DNA of 64,000 bases, taken from assembly GCA_949358305.1 (NCBI GenBank), contig OX442314.1, positions 28,505,118 through 28,569,117 of the forward strand, in the 5' to 3' direction. The notes beneath the pieces are model-generated. The model was not told where the DNA came from and did not search any database. It was given only the letters and a program-made list of their open reading frames with translations. The position numbers and the translations under genes were made by a program. Shown here piece by piece: positions 24,966-38,700 of this stretch. Within the stretch, counting starts at the first letter, position 1. Every line of letters starts with the position of its first letter. Source of the stretch: Strigamia acuminata (lineage: Eukaryota > Arthropoda > Chilopoda > Geophilomorpha > Linotaeniidae).

Positions 24966-26618
24966 TATTTTCTACTGGCAATTAATCTCTAACTTGAAAC
25001 CACTTTCAAAACTGTAAACAAAAGATAATTTGGTATAATTAATAATCTTTTAAAAACAACAACAAAAAATTTCACAATCTGATACCCAAAACAAAGTGAA
25101 CATTTATAAAAATTTATTATTAATCTTTTTGATTTTTTTTTCCTGACAACACAATGTGCAGCTAAGATAAACTTCATGGAAATTGGTCCATAAAAAAAAG
25201 ATAATTTCCTTTTTCACAAGGTCACAACACTAATATACATCTTAAAACATTTACACTCTGGTTAATGACCCAAATTAGAAAATATATACACAAGAGTTCA
25301 CTTACCATCTCTGAAAAATTCAAATTTCCAGCTATGCTTGAATAGACCTAACTTTCACCCTTTCCCAAGTGTTTATGTATATACATTCAACACTATAAAA
25401 ACATGATCTTTGGTTTATTGCTCCAATTCCTTGCAGAAAATCTCAAATTTTACTTATTTTAAAACACAATAAACATCCCTATTGCATTTTTTATTCAGAA
25501 TTAAAAGGTCAAATGAGTAGGAAGACTTCCTTAGGTCTGATTGTGTTATGGGGTCAAATAAAAACTTAAGGTCACAATTAAACACTAAAAGCTTCAAATG
25601 TTTACAAATTTAACATTGGTTAAGTTGACCCAAGACATGCATTCACCTCTGCAGTAAACATGTGATGAGTTTGGCTGAGGTCCAACATGATTCATTAATG
25701 ATACAATTCATACTGTGACTGAAAGAAGTGTCACATTTCTAGCTAAAGTCATTCATTTGAGACAAATTGAACCCAGCAATTGTTTTTCTTCTGGAGTGAA
25801 ACAATCCCAGGTCATCCAGGAGCCTCCAACACAATACAATTAACCATTAATAAGCCAAAAATAAACCAGCATTAAAAAAATAAACAATTTTTTTTCTCCT
25901 ATCAACCCTAAGATTCAATTTATTTTCGGTAAATTACTTGTAAAAACCAGTTGGTTATCACCAATTTATTTTTATCACTTGATAGCATTGTTTCATAACA
26001 CCATGCTGGGTCAAACATGATCTAAAAACATGTTTATTCCACTTAATTTCACCATGTGCTGTGAAAAACAACTCCCAAGCTGCATTTGCATCAATAAAAT
26101 AACAAGAAAGTGATAAAGAACAGCAGGAAATTGCCCAACTTTACAACATCCATCACTAAAAATCAAACTGTCATTTATAGCAAATAACACAGTAGTTAGC
26201 AATGCAAATACTGCTGAACAATAGTCAATTTAGTAATGGTGTTCCCCATAAAGGGAAATATTAGTTGAGGATATGCTTTTATTTGATACATTCAAACGTT
26301 ATGCTTGCTGGGCCGGATGTAAGTATTGCCTGGCCTTAACCTACCACACAACATATATGGGCCCTTACATATAATGTTCTAGGCACACGCCTAATCTGCC
26401 TTATGGGTAATCCGCCATTGACCAAAAGCCAAAGAATCATACCGCATTACCTCGCTTTCGAGGGAATGCCCTAAAATCATGAATCCGACCACGGTGCCGG
26501 ATAATCCCAATTATCTGGCAGTGCCGGATAAAACAAGCCCCAATTTTCCAGCCAATCGGATTCCCAGATCTAGTCTAACTCTCATTTTAGGGCATGCCCT
26601 CCAAAGAGGGGCAATTCG
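24966..26618. other. Upstream flank of Disabled
   Basis: About 1.65 kb of AT-rich sequence immediately 5' of the Disabled start codon. An acceptor-like TTGCCAG|TAG lies about 10 bp before the ATG, so the 5' UTR is probably spliced. No coding exon found. Confidence 0.4.
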
Positions 26619-26906
26619 CAGTGCTGGACTGGCCTGGCGAGCTATCGGGTATTTCCCGGTGGCCTGTGGCCCGTGGTGGGCCCACCGTACAGGGCCGTCT
26701 TTACACTTTTCAGCGCCCTGGGCTAATAAAACTCAGGTGCCCCTTGCCCAGCACTTTTCTGTGCCCATTGAGCCCCTGTGCCCGGCGCCCCTGGGCTGCA
26801 GCCCAAGTTAGCCCAATGGTAAAGGTGGGCCTGCCACCGTAGCCTGTCTTTGTGGCCCGACCCATCCAGATTTCCCGGTACTAAATTTGTACACAATCCA
26901 GCCCTG
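26619..26906. mobile_element. hAT-type MITE, family 3, with a nested family 1 copy
   Basis: The outer element begins CAGTGCTGGACTGGCC and ends CAATCCAGCCCTG, flanked by GCAATTCG/GCAATACG (26611-26618, 26907-26914, one mismatch). An intact relative is at 38173-38327. Family 1 (26690-26833) has jumped into it. Confidence 0.8.
26690..26833. mobile_element. hAT-type MITE, family 1, second copy
   Basis: A 144-bp element, CAGGGCCGTCTTTACAC...GGTAAAGGTGGGCCTG, inside the family 3 element with the perfect 8-bp duplication CCACCGTA (26682-26689, 26834-26841). Confidence 0.88.
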
Positions 26907-27774
26907 GCAATACGGTAAAATAACTTCATATCTGGACAAAGATGCTTAATATACATTGCAGAGAATGGCTAATGGATGTTAAACACGTGCTTTTGTTATT
27001 TTGGGGATGTTAAACTCACTTACCCTTTCGGTTTGGTTGGGAATGTCCAGTTTGTGTTTGTTAGTTGTGGTTCAAATGCACTTGTTTAAATGGCTACTTT
27101 GAAAATATTGCGCTGGTTTTATCTCAGTTTGGTTTTTTTTTTTTTTTTTTTTTAAATATTTTTCTTGAAAATCCAATCAGTTCTAGTTTGGACATACTTC
27201 CGGTCAAGGAACCAGACGTAACAAGGTTCAATGGGATTTTTCATCAGAAAAAGTTTGAGTCAAAGATCAGGAAACATCAAACGATTTCAGCACGTTCAGG
27301 CGCCACGAGTGACGAAATTAGTCAAAAATCAACTCGTGTCATCCGCCACTTTATCAATTATTTCTCAATTCAAGGAAAAATAAACCGTAATTCGATACTT
27401 CAATTCAATTCGAGTCAACAAAGATAAATTTCTTATACAAAATTCGAGTTAGTAGTGGAAAATAAAAAATAAAAAATTGATTTTTTTTTTCTTCGTAATT
27501 TAACTTATTGAGGTTAAATTTTAAACTATAGCGCTAAATAAACGGTGTTTTGACTCCACTGTTCCAATGATATCGATTGAGCCATACGTCATACGTGAAA
27601 TGTATTGAAGTCAAAAAGCGAAGAAAATCGATTGTTAATTGCCGATGATAAACAAACATGGCGGAATGTTAGCCTTTAACCTTGTCCAAGTTACCATAAT
27701 TATTTTTCCAACTAATCACGATGCACTTTGTAACAAGCATTTTCATTGGGCGATTTGAATTTCGATAACCAAAT

Positions 27775-28015
27775 TTGGTAAAACAACGGAAATCCGAATT
27801 TGGGATTTGGAAAAACCGAAATCCGTATTTGGGAAAACCCGAAATCCGTATTTGGGAAAACCCGAAATCAAAATTTGGTCCAACCGAATTCAAAATTTGG
27901 TCCATCCAAACTCAAAATTTGGTCCAACCGAATTCAAAATTATTAAATTGTTAAAACCCAAAATTGATAAAACCGAAATCCGAATTTGATAAAACCTGGA
28001 ATTCACAATTCGGTT
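27775..28015. repeat. Degenerate tandem repeat (about 20-24 bp)
   Basis: Successive variants of TTTGGGAAAACCCGAAATCCGTA and TTTGGTCCAACCGAATTCAAAA run through this stretch. Unit length drifts, so it is an old, decayed array. Intergenic. Confidence 0.7.
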
Positions 28016-29117
28016 TTCACTGAACCACGGGCGAACGACCTCTGAAGTTCGTTTTAGAGTAAAATAAAAACCGAAATACACAACCTGAATTTCGGTATTC
28101 AGCAATTCGGAGTCGGTTCCTTTTTTAAAAATCTCTCACAAACCATTTCCCATTGGTTCTAAATTACCGATTAATTTTTAAATCCTCGCCCAATTTTGCA
28201 CGTAAAAAAAAATGGCCGCTTCGTAAATTAATAACCGGTTGGATTTGACACAAATGCCATTAGATTAGAATTAAATTAAACGATTTTTCAATGTCAAGGA
28301 TTTTTCTTCAAGGATATCCGTATGAAAGACCCCAGGTGAGAGACAACTCCTCAAAAAAAAAAAAATAAAAAATTTAAAAATTAAATAGTACGAGGTCAAA
28401 TCACGCCATATTGTCGGCTAGAAAATGCATTACAAAGAGCGCGTACAACAACTGTGGTAGAAACTCTCCAAATTTCCCCGAAAAACGTGAGAGCGCGAGA
28501 TATTTCGTGACCCAATGACATAAATAAAATGGCGCAGGTCACGAAATATCCCACCAAATATTGGGCACATCTCGAAATTAATTAAATAAACACGAATTAC
28601 GACTCTTTTCAAATCCAAACTGGCAAATTGCCACTTTTTCCACATTGGTCACATCCTTTTTAATTCGCCCATGTTAACTTTTCATTTCGAAAAAATAAAA
28701 AAAAATAACCAAAATTCATAATCAACATGATGCAACCAAATATGCAAAAAAATAAAAACACGTGACCATCAAGGACAATGATTTTCATCGCCAGAAATAA
28801 AAAAAAAATAAAAAATAAAAAAATATATCAATGACAGAAATTTCTAACCGGAAGTACATTTTTTACGCAGGAAATACCATCAACCAATGACCTATTCAAC
28901 AGTTTTATTGGAGCGTGGATTCGTAATGTTAATTTCGTATTTCGACACCTAATGGTAATTTTTATAAACATTTCTGCTTTAAAAATGCAGTGGCGAATCG
29001 ATGCAACACGAAATGTTGTTTACTATATCAGTGCATGACATGAGTAAAAAATAAAATAAAATGCAACATGCACAATGGTGGAATTTTTTTTTTTTTTGTG
29101 GATTAAATAATTCTAAC

Positions 29118-29303
29118 TTACGTCAAATCGCATTTTTTTTTCTTCCAATTTTGGCCACAGTAGCACACAGTTCCGCTCGTACAGGTACAACCGATCGATC
29201 GTCGAGTCTCTGGATGTTTGTCGACTCCTACCACGTGCTGATCCGCAGTAATCGTGACCTTCGTTCTGATTGGTTGAAAATGAAAATAGAGTTTCCCTCG
29301 CAA
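29118..29303 (-). other. Possible non-coding first exon, candidate 5' end of Disabled
   Basis: A higher-GC island in AT-rich DNA that, on the minus strand, ends in a good donor (TTTGAC|GTAAGTTA at about 29118-29123). It lies 4.2 kb upstream of the Disabled start codon and about 650 bp from BBS2 on the opposite strand. Assignment to Disabled is a guess from position and donor orientation. Confidence 0.25.
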
Positions 29304-29957
29304 TTTTTCTTGCTAAATATATTTTTAGGCATTGTTGATTAATTTGTAGTTGTTTAATTAATTATTAAGTGTTGTTTGTTGTTTTAATCCAGCTAAATTA
29401 AATATAAACTCGTTTATTTTACATCGTAGACGATTTGGTTTGTTCAATGAGGTATCATGCTGTGGGTAGTGTGTACGATTTCTAGCGTCAGAACGATGCC
29501 TCGCTTTGTGATGTATCATCACGTTTTATTAATCAGAGAAAAAAAAATTAAATTTGTGGTTAAAACTCGAGGGTAAAAGTTGAACTATTTGTGAGCAAAT
29601 TGAATAAATAAAAAAATTTAATAGTAAAAATCATGTTTTATTCGAAAGGAGCAATGAACTTCAATAAACTCTATACAATATTTTTTATTCTCATCTCCCT
29701 GTAATCAGGTGTAGCAAGAAATAAAAAAAATAAAAATAAAAAACAAAAATTTGTCTCATTAAAATAAAAAAAAATTTATTTTCAATAACATAATATCATC
29801 ATAAATCTTCCATTTATTTTTCCAAGAACTTATTTACAATCAGCCATTTTGTAGTCAGCGCCTTCTGATGCCAACACATCCAACTCCACGCCAAAACAAG
29901 CCGTAACCATGACCACGCTGCCAAAACAAACAAACAAAGCCGACTTTTCGTTGAAAT

Positions 29958-32900
29958 ATGCTCGTCCCGATATTTACCCTCAACTTAAACCACCGTTTTC
30001 TGACCAATCGTGTGGCCATCGGTGTGTACGATGGAAAACACCCGTGTTTAACGGCCGCAACAACCGCCGATAAAGTGCTGATCCACTCGCCGCACATGAG
30101 AGGAACGTTCTTGGGCGGAAGAGTGTTCAGTCACGCGGTCGCATCCGACATCTCGCTGCTGAATATCAACCAATCTGTGAGTTCGTTGGCTACTGGTAAT
30201 TTGGTCCCGAATGGATCCAATGACACGCTAGTAGTCGGCACTCCAAACAGTGTGTTGGCATACGATGTTTTGAACAATTCGGATCTGTTTTATAAAGAGG
30301 TTCGGTTATAACACTGTAGTTTCGTTTAAATCGAAACTTGGTTAAATTTTAAGGGAAATTTATTTTTATAGTTACCGGACGGTGCAAGTTCGGTTGTTAT
30401 AGGAGATCTTGGTTCTTCCCAAACCCCAACGGTGGTTATTGGCGGGAATTGCTCGTTGCAAGGGTTTAATAGTGAAGGAAAAGATGTTTTTTGGACTGTA
30501 AGTTTGGAGTTTGATTTTAATTTATTTTCTTTAATAAAAAATAAAAAATAAAAATATTTTTTAGGTAACTGGGGATAATGTATCTGCCTTGTCATTGGTT
30601 GATGTGGATGAAGATGGGGAATCTGAGGTTGAATATAATTTTTACCAAAATTTATGATGAAGTTGAATAGAAATAATTTCTTTTCCAGTTGTTGGTTGGT
30701 TCTGAGGATTTTGATGTCAGGATATTCAAAAATGAAGAAATTATAGCAGAAATGACTGAAACTGAGGTAAAACAAAAAGTGAATAATAGCCCTGACTTAA
30801 ATAGTAGCCTAGTGTGGGACACTACAGCCAGTGCGACAGCCATAAACGCAGTGTTGTGTGCGTTACTAGAATTTGGTAGCTAGTTACCGTTACCGTTACT
30901 TGGCAAAAAAAGTAACTAGTTACCAACCGTTACCGTTACATTTTTTATACCTACGTTACCGTTACCGTTACTTGGCAAAAAAAGTAACTAGTTACCAACC
31001 GTTACTGTTACATTTTTTATACCTACGTTACCGTTATCGTTATCGTTACCGTTACGTTACCGTTACATTTGCGAAAATTTCAGGCAGTCACGGCTTTGTG
31101 TTTGTTGCAAGGAAGTAAATTTGGTTACGCCTTAGCCAATGGTACAGTTGGCGTATATGATAAAGTAACAAGAAACTGGAGAATAAAAGTAATGTGAGAA
31201 ATCAAAATGTTGTACTTCACAATTTTGCAATATTTATTTACCTGTAAATGTTTTGTTTCAAGTCAAAAAATCATGCCACCAGCATTTTGGGTTTTGATCT
31301 GGACTCTGATGGAATAGCTGAATTGGTTACTGGATGGAGTAATGGAAAGGTAAGAATAAAAAAATATACATGATAAAAATGGAATAAATTTTATTTCTTT
31401 CATCCAGATGGATGTCAGGAGTGATCAATCTGGTGAAGTGATTTTTAAGGACAATTTTAGTCAATCCATTGCTGGACTTGTTCAAGCTGATTATAGACTT
31501 GATGGGAAAACAGAACTGATTTGCTGTTCAGTAGATGGAGAAGGTTTGATTTTAGTTTTGAATATAAATTTAAAAAATATTGCACTTGGAGAGCAATTTT
31601 CTCTCTTTCAATTTAGTTCGAGGGTTTTTACCGGCTTCTGGTGAAATTCAGCAAAGCATGTTAGATTCCAATGTCGAGCAAGACACAATAAGAGACTTGG
31701 TCTTAAAGAAAAATGTAAGCAATCAAATTGCTTAATGTTGCAACCTCAAAGTTTAATTTCACTTTTTCTTTGTAGAATCTCATGATGGAATTGCAAAACT
31801 ATATGGATAGTTCGAGATTGTCTGATTCAATTCAAAGCAGCAGCACAAGTTTTGACACCAGGCTTGGAATGATTCCTGTAATTAAAAAAAACAAAAACAT
31901 TAAAACAGCGTTGAGAGCAAATACCGAACTGTAGCACAAAATTACACTCGCAGTACGGCATTACCACCAATGCAAAATAAAGTACAAAAAAATAATAAAA
32001 TGAAAAAATTGTCATAGCCATAATGTTCAGCCAGGTACCGGGAGAAAATATCTATTTGGCAGTTTTGCATTAGCAGTAGTGTAGTGCAATTAATCACACT
32101 GGCCTTGCAGTTAAACGAGTTTTGTTGTTTAAATGTCGTGCGCATGCCCACTGCGGGTATTGTATGAAGTGCTATGGTTTTACAAATCTCTTATCCCTTA
32201 TGCAATTGCTAAGACCTAAAAATAATAAATAATTATTATTCAAAAGGCTGATACACAACTTCAAGTTGCAATCTCAGTTTACTCGGACACAACTCACGGT
32301 GACCCTCATGTCCAGCTTGTGCTTGAAACTTCAAACGACACACTTATAAAGAGTGTGATTGTGTTTGCTGAAGGAATATTTGAAGGAGAAAGTAAAGTGG
32401 TGTAAGTTGTGTGGATGAAGTGTTTACATGTTGAGATGTTCAAACTTTTGTGTTTTGACAGACATCCAAGAGAAAATGTTCTAAGCAACAGAATTATAGT
32501 TCCAATTATTCCATCCAAAGATGTTCCAGTGGACATCCACCTCAAAGTGTTGATTGGTCACAAAGGAAGGTGAATCAAATCCTTTTCATAGTTCTGTTTA
32601 TTTGTAAGAATAATTTTTAAGAATTAAATTGCAGCAACAATTTCCACGTGTTTGAAGTCAGCAGGCAATTGCCAAGGTTCTCCCTGTATGTAATATGCAA
32701 GGATACAGACGTAGCCAAACCTAATGGATTTGTGCATTTTGTTATAAATGACAGGGTTCAAAGGGTTAGTTTCCTTAATTGCTAAAAACTAATTATAAAA
32801 ATATATTTTTTTTTAATTGTGACCACATTTTCAGGTTTTATTGTGGTTGAATCAAAGTTTCCTCCTGATGGAAGAAATTGAGTTACCGGAAACCAATATT

Positions 32901-33943
32901 TTAGATGTTACATTTTTATCACTAAGAAACGGACAAGTTTTGAATATAAAAATGGAACCAAATGGAGCTGTTAGTAATAGATTGACACTTTAAAAACTGG
33001 CAAAAAAAACTGTTTTCCCTCTCTAAATCAGACCTACATCAATACTGACGACATTGACTTAGCTGGAAACATAATTCAAGCTTTGGCAATATTTTTAAAC
33101 ATCAATGAATTGGCAGCCACTTGTGACTTCCCTGCAGAACTTGAGAGATTAAACCAGACTTTAGAAAGGGTCTGTTCCAACACAAATCCACACAGTATCC
33201 GAACGTCGATTATGCGAACAAATCGGTTTTACGAACGCCAGTAACGCACCAATCTCCAAATCCCCACTGCAAAAAAAATGAGATTTCCATACGGAAAGTA
33301 TAATGAAAATATAGCTGTAAATGATCGTCTTTCCGCATAGTGGAAATGTGTATAGAATTCTCTGAAATTTGGTCAGGGTGCCGAAAGTCTCCCAATTAGT
33401 TCGGATAATCGACGCTCTACTGTAATTGACTTGACATTTAATTATTTCTGATGAACGCAGGTCCAAGCCTATAATTCAACCAGACTAGCAATGATGGCCG
33501 ACACTGCAGACCATTCCTCGGTGATTAGGTCACTAATTGTCAGGGCGGAAGACTGTCGCTTAATAAAAGACTAGTAAGAACAATTCCCACCATTTTTGAA
33601 CGCAAATTAATAAACGTGTATCCAGCACTAATATGAAACAGTGGTATATCAACCTGTTTGATATCAACAAGGACCTGATAAGCAACTTCAAAATCAGTAA
33701 CAACAACCACCAGGAATTGCTCAATTGTTTGAAAATTGTAAACCAGACTATCCAGAAAGTGGGACAACTTCGTGGTTTGTCATAAAATAGTTTTTAATTT
33801 TATTAATATTTTTGTTTTAAATTACAAACTTCTCTTTTACAGTTGGGAAGTCAAAGAGTATGTTGATAATGGCTTGCAGGACAGCAATTCAAAAACATAA
33901 CCCAACTAGTTTGTTTAAGGTGATAAAAACAGGTGTATATTAA
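29958..33943 (+). CDS. BBS2: BBS2, BBSome subunit (721 aa, 17 coding exons)
   Basis: Exons: 29958-30299, 30372-30497, 30565-30627, 30689-30766, 31084-31188, 31263-31349, 31408-31543, 31617-31714, 31776-31877, 32247-32401, 32462-32569, 32635-32764, 32835-32969, 33032-33169, 33461-33573, 33626-33774, 33843-33943. They total 2166 nt, or 721 aa, the same length as I recall for human BBS2. The N-terminal beta-propeller (about 1-310) has [37 protein letters not shown]-like and LICCSVDGE segments. A coiled coil and the GAE/platform and alpha-helical parts follow ([20 protein letters not shown] at the end). BBS2 is part of the BBS2/7/9 core of the BBSome, which moves membrane proteins in and out of cilia. 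The introns hold repeats (30885-31080, 33200-33425) but the frame is intact. Confidence 0.97.
30885..31080. repeat. TTACCG-rich tandem repeat in BBS2 intron 4
   Basis: Two copies of a unit of about 67-70 bp (CCGTTACTTGGCAAAAAAAG, TAACTAGTTACCAACCGTTA, TTTTTTATACCTACGTTACC) are followed by short GTTACC/GTTATC iterations that end only 4-5 bp before the exon 5 acceptor. A CAGTGTTGTGTGCGTTAC hAT-like terminus precedes it near 30849, so it may be the inside of a decayed element. Confidence 0.7.
33195..33428. mobile_element. Pogo-like MITE in BBS2 intron 14
   Basis: The left end CAGTATCCGAACGTCGATTATGCGAAC is the imperfect inverted match of CAGTAGAGCGTCGATTATCCGAAC at the right end. Exons on both sides keep matching phase. 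Confidence 0.6.
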
Positions 33944-34442
33944 AAAATAAATTAAAAAATGTAACATAACCTAACTTCTATTGCTTCCTGAGTTTTGTAA
34001 AACAATGAAATGAAATTTATTGTTACACAATTGTTATACATTTAATAACACAAGCACCAAAAGCCACTTAATCAAGGAAACTCCTTTGAGGCTTTTGGAA
34101 TGCCAAGCACCTTCAGTAGCTTTGAAATTGAATTAAATTTTCAAGGAAGTAAATTCAGTAATTAATTATTTGGAATAACTTCAAAAATGTAACTTTGAAA
34201 CTAGACACAAAAGTAGAACCCCGATAACCTGAAATTGAGGCGCCTGCACTTCAAATTCAGGGGGAATTCTATGGGTATTAAGAGTCCCCTATTTCATCTG
34301 CGCTTCTGAATCTCTTTTCAAACAATTCTGTTTTGGAGCAAATTTCAAAGCAATAAGCTTTGCCGTATAATAAGTTTTCTCAGCACAAAAACTAGTCTGC
34401 ACCCTGTGGCTTGATGCCAAATCCAAACATTAAATTCTGTTA

Positions 34443-34929
34443 GGTGCGTTCAATTCTTGAAGAAAAGTCACTTTCCTTACTTTCATTCCTTCTAAAAGGC
34501 GGAAGTGATGCTTTTTAGACTTCTAAACCTGATGTTTAGAAAGTCTATTAAAATGGTCATGTCCGTCTGTCCGTCCGCGCACTTCCGGCTTCATTTCACT
34601 TTTACGTCATATGACATCATTTCCGGAAGTGTCTACATCGCGCATTTGCGACGAGTTAAATCCAACATTCGGTTTAGGGGTTTAGAAGTCTAATATGTAA
34701 ATGCATCCATGCATTACAGATGTTTACTTGTTTACGTCATAATTAAAGAAAGTCAGCCTTAGATTTCTTGACTTCATTCAGTCATTTTTTGTTCTATTAT
34801 CAACTAAGAAATTAATCCATGTGTGCGTTCATTCGAAAGTTACTTTTCTAAAAGGACGGGAAGAAAAAATTACTTTTCTAAAAGGAAGGGAAGTAAAAGT
34901 CACTTTTTCTTTCTTGAATTGAATGCACC
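34443..34929. mobile_element. MITE with GGTGCGTTCAATTC ends
   Basis: The left end GGTGCGTTCAATTCTTGAAG and right end CTTGAATTGAATGCACC are inverted, with TA outside each. The body includes TCTAAAAGG blocks in tandem and an inner segment with GTCCGTCTGTCCGTCCGCG and facing GGAAGTG motifs (34500-34690), possibly a nested element. Confidence 0.65.
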
Positions 34930-35227
34930 TATTGTTTGTTTTAACTTGAAAATACAAAAGTCTAAAATTGTTTATTGCACCGATCACTGTAATTACTTCT
35001 AAAAACATGTATTTGTTGAGTTTGTGCGCACCTAAAGAGATTTTCAGCTTGATTTTGGTATCCTGATACCAGGTGCAGCCTACGAAAACAATTTAAACTG
35101 ATACAAGTATGTTATGGAACACAAAAGTTTCAGTCATCGTAAAGTTATGAAATCAAACAGAATAGTTCTTATCTTCAGTATCAACAAGCTGCCATTTATC
35201 AAGTGTGTACGTAGTAAAATTTATATG

Positions 35228-35397
35228 GTCGAGCCTCGTTATAACGAATCGCAAGGGACCCGAGAAATCGGTTGGTTATAACGAAAGTTTGTTTGATCTG
35301 GTGTTCTGTGGCAAACCAGTCAACCGAGCCATTTTTAAGTATTCGTTATAACGAAAAATTCGTTATATCGTGGTTCGTTATAACGAGGCTAGACTAT
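35228..35397. mobile_element. Pogo-like MITE (TTATAACGAA family)
   Basis: GTCGAGCCTCGTTATAACGAA at the left faces TTCGTTATAACGAGGCTAGAC at the right, with internal TTATAACGAAAGTTTG and ATTCGTTATAACGAAA copies. The same sequence family is at 24509-24816. Confidence 0.75.
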
Positions 35398-35793
35398 AAA
35401 ACTAAAAAAAAATTTCATCTACAAAATTCTATTTTTTGGCCATAAAAATTAAATTATTTGTTAAGTTATAAACCATGTTGCAGCACTGCAAATAAATCAG
35501 ATTCAAAAACCTGATAAATTCATGGAAACTACAAGCTGCGATAACCATCCAAAATGTATTGCAAATAGTATGTTGTTTCATATATTCCACATAAAATTTA
35601 ACTATTATTACAGAAAGTGATGAATTTCAAATAGAAATCTGCGCAGAAATAGGGCACACAAGTAAGTTTTACGCAATTTAAATGATTGATTGAATGGCAC
35701 CCCGTAAAATCTGCCATCAGGGCCCCAAGGACCGTAAATTCGCCACTGATTGCAAGGCACTATTGAAGCTAATTTGTTTTAATAACTATATTT

Positions 35794-38700
35794 CTACTCG
35801 AAGATAAGAATTCTATTATTAAAATAAGCTAAAGTAAATAAGGTTGTCACTCCGGTGAGCCAACCAAGGTTCTGTAGTAATAAAATAACTAATGCTTTAG
35901 ATACACTTTGTTGACTAGCTGTTTTGAGTGTTTCATTCATTTCTGGTATCTGGAATGAACAAGACATTATATTTTATACTCATTTATCACTCAATAAAAA
36001 CATTCATCTCACCATGTCTACCAATGATATGTATAAAAACATTCCTCCTGCTAAAGCAAAAATGTAAGTACTTGCTGCCGTTAATTCTCCTAAAAGAACA
36101 CCGACTATAAGGCCGAGGTAACAGGTGCACGCCGATAAGAAATTGTACATGAGGGCTTGCTTCATGGTCATGCCAGCATTTAGTAATACTGCAAAGTCAC
36201 CTGGAAAAGTTTTTTTTTTTAACAAATATATTTTTTAATGGATCAAAATATTCAAAATTGTTTAATTAAAATCAAGAGCACAAAGTGTATTTTAGCAAAT
36301 TAAGAAAATTTTTTTTTTGTTATTTTTAAAATAATTAGACTGACAAGTGAAGGCTCAAATGGCATCTCGCATACTCAAATTCCGAACCTGAAACTGCATT
36401 TTTTTTCAAGGCAAACTTAGTTCAAGTTCACGAATTTGAACCAATAGTTCACGTTCACTTTAATTTTTTTTTTTAAATTGACATGTTTTTTGTTCCATTT
36501 TGTGCATTGTAGATGGAAAATAACCACTTTTTTTTTTTTTAGAAAAGTAGTCGTTTTCATGCCTTTTTATGACTAAAACGGCTATTTTCGATTTGAAATG
36601 AACGTTTTGATGATAAAAACGTCATCAAAACAATAAAAAACAATTTTTCCAACAAAAAGTAACGCTTTTGCGACGTTTACATGACAAGGATTCACGGTGT
36701 GTTCATTTTACATTCAAGACTAATATAAAAAATTGAAATACACGCGTGCAAATGACAAAAATTGGTAAAATTTCAGACAAAGGCTTCTAGAAATCAAATC
36801 GGCGCAGGTATCGGTATCGACCAATATTCGGTTGCTGATTACTTGGTATCGGCGATACTGCAAAATATCGATATCGGTCAAAGTCTACCTAAAACTGCTC
36901 CTGGGATATAACCGATATTGCCACTACCTGATTTTTTTAAAAAACTAATATTGATATCTAAATGATAAAATTACAACTTTGTGACCTTGACCTTAAATTT
37001 AAAAAAAAAAAAACACTTTTTACCCAATTCATGTGGAAACTCCTCACACAATACAGCCAGTGAAATACTAACTCCAGTTAAGATGCTCTTATTGAAAGCC
37101 GCTCCGATCGAAAGACCATCGATGAAATTGTGCAAACCATCTCCAAAAATAATCATCCAAGCCACTGTTGCAATTGCACTATCTTTTCCCGGCTTGAATT
37201 CAATATGATGCTCATGTCTGTGTTCTTGAGCCTGAATCATAACACAACTATAAAAAAATATCCCTTGCGCTAACATATCTGTGCAGTGCATTAACTACGG
37301 TATTAGAATAGCAAAACTAGAAAGGAAAACATATCACAACAGAAAATGAAAGTGAGATAATCAAAATGGCTGCTAACAAGTACAGCAGACAAAAACCACC
37401 AAACCTAATTGAATTTTCTAACTTAAATAATAAATTTAAAAAAAAAAAACTATTTCTAAGCTATTTAATTTAAGCCTACTGGTTAGAAATGTGCAAAACC
37501 CAGCATTATCCACTAGTGTTAAAGTGTAAGCTATGCTCTCCAATAAGCAAAATGACAGAGGGCTTACATCACAAACAAATGCAATTGAGCACAGCCAAAC
37601 ACTAACTTTGTTGGAATTTGCATCCTTCTTTTCAACACAGTTTTGCACTGGTGATGGAGTCTCTGAAATTTGCTTATGTGGAGATAAACTAGTGCTCAAA
37701 CACATGTTTCCCACCGAACGTTGAAACTCCTGCGAGATAGTTGCCGGCACGTACCGAAGAGTCTCCACGTCCGAATAATTACTGTTCACTTTGGAAATTG
37801 ATCTCTGAAATTAGACAGGCAACATCATACAGCAAGCAAAAGGAATTCAATCAATAAAACAAACAAATAAAGGTTTTCTTTTACCATACAATAAAGCAAA
37901 TACTCAATAAATCTCTCAACCCTAGAAACCTCCAACAATCAATTGCGCATTCAATAGATAAATTAAAGATATATTAGATGCATCTTAATGCCAAAATTAC
38001 TTAAAATTTTCTATTTAGGGAAATTTTTTCCAATTTTCCAATTTTTTTTTTGCATTTTTGCCATAGATATTGATTCTGAAGTTGTTTTAATGATTGGTTG
38101 GCTCCGTAAACGTAACAAATGCATTGATTTGTAGGAATCAATTATTTCTTCGATTCTACACTGTACGTCAACCAGGGCTGGACTGGGAACAAATTTATTG
38201 CCGGGAAATCTGGGTGTCCGGGCCACAATTAATGAAGTCGGGGCAGGCCACAGCGGGCCGCAACAGGCCACAGCGGCCACGGGCCACCGGGAAACTCCCG
38301 ATAGCCTGCCGGGCCAGTCCAGCACTGACGTCAACGCATAATAATATAAATTTAGAATCCTGACAATTGACTGTTGTTTTGTACCTGGTTGGGCACCTAC
38401 CTTACGGGCCTCCAAAAGAATTTTCATAAGACATTCCGTCATGAAAAATAAATAAATTCCTCCCATGACTCCTAGAGATATAAATAAATAACCGTGCTCT
38501 TGATCGTCATCAGAAATCAAATCAAAAGCCTGCAAAGTGAAGATATTTTTGTGTAAAATGACTAAACGGTTGGATTGATGCAAGTTACCTGTGGGAGGAG
38601 ATGAAATACAGCACTTCCGGATAAACTACCGACCGCTAAACCGATGAGGAAAGTTAGCAAACGTTGGTAAAGGCTTTTACCCATGAATGGAAGTACGCTA

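Larger units (their letters stand above)
33944..35793. other. Intergenic region between BBS2 and the ZIP transporter (convergent 3' ends)
   Basis: It contains BBS2 3' UTR sequence at the left, then two inverted-repeat elements (34443-34929 and 35228-35397). No coding exon found. Confidence 0.6.

Noticed and set aside
27065-28645. ORFs of 60-120 aa in the Disabled-BBS2 intergenic region
   Set aside because: No domains, low-complexity Phe/Ile/Asn-rich translations in AT-rich DNA, no matching splice structure.
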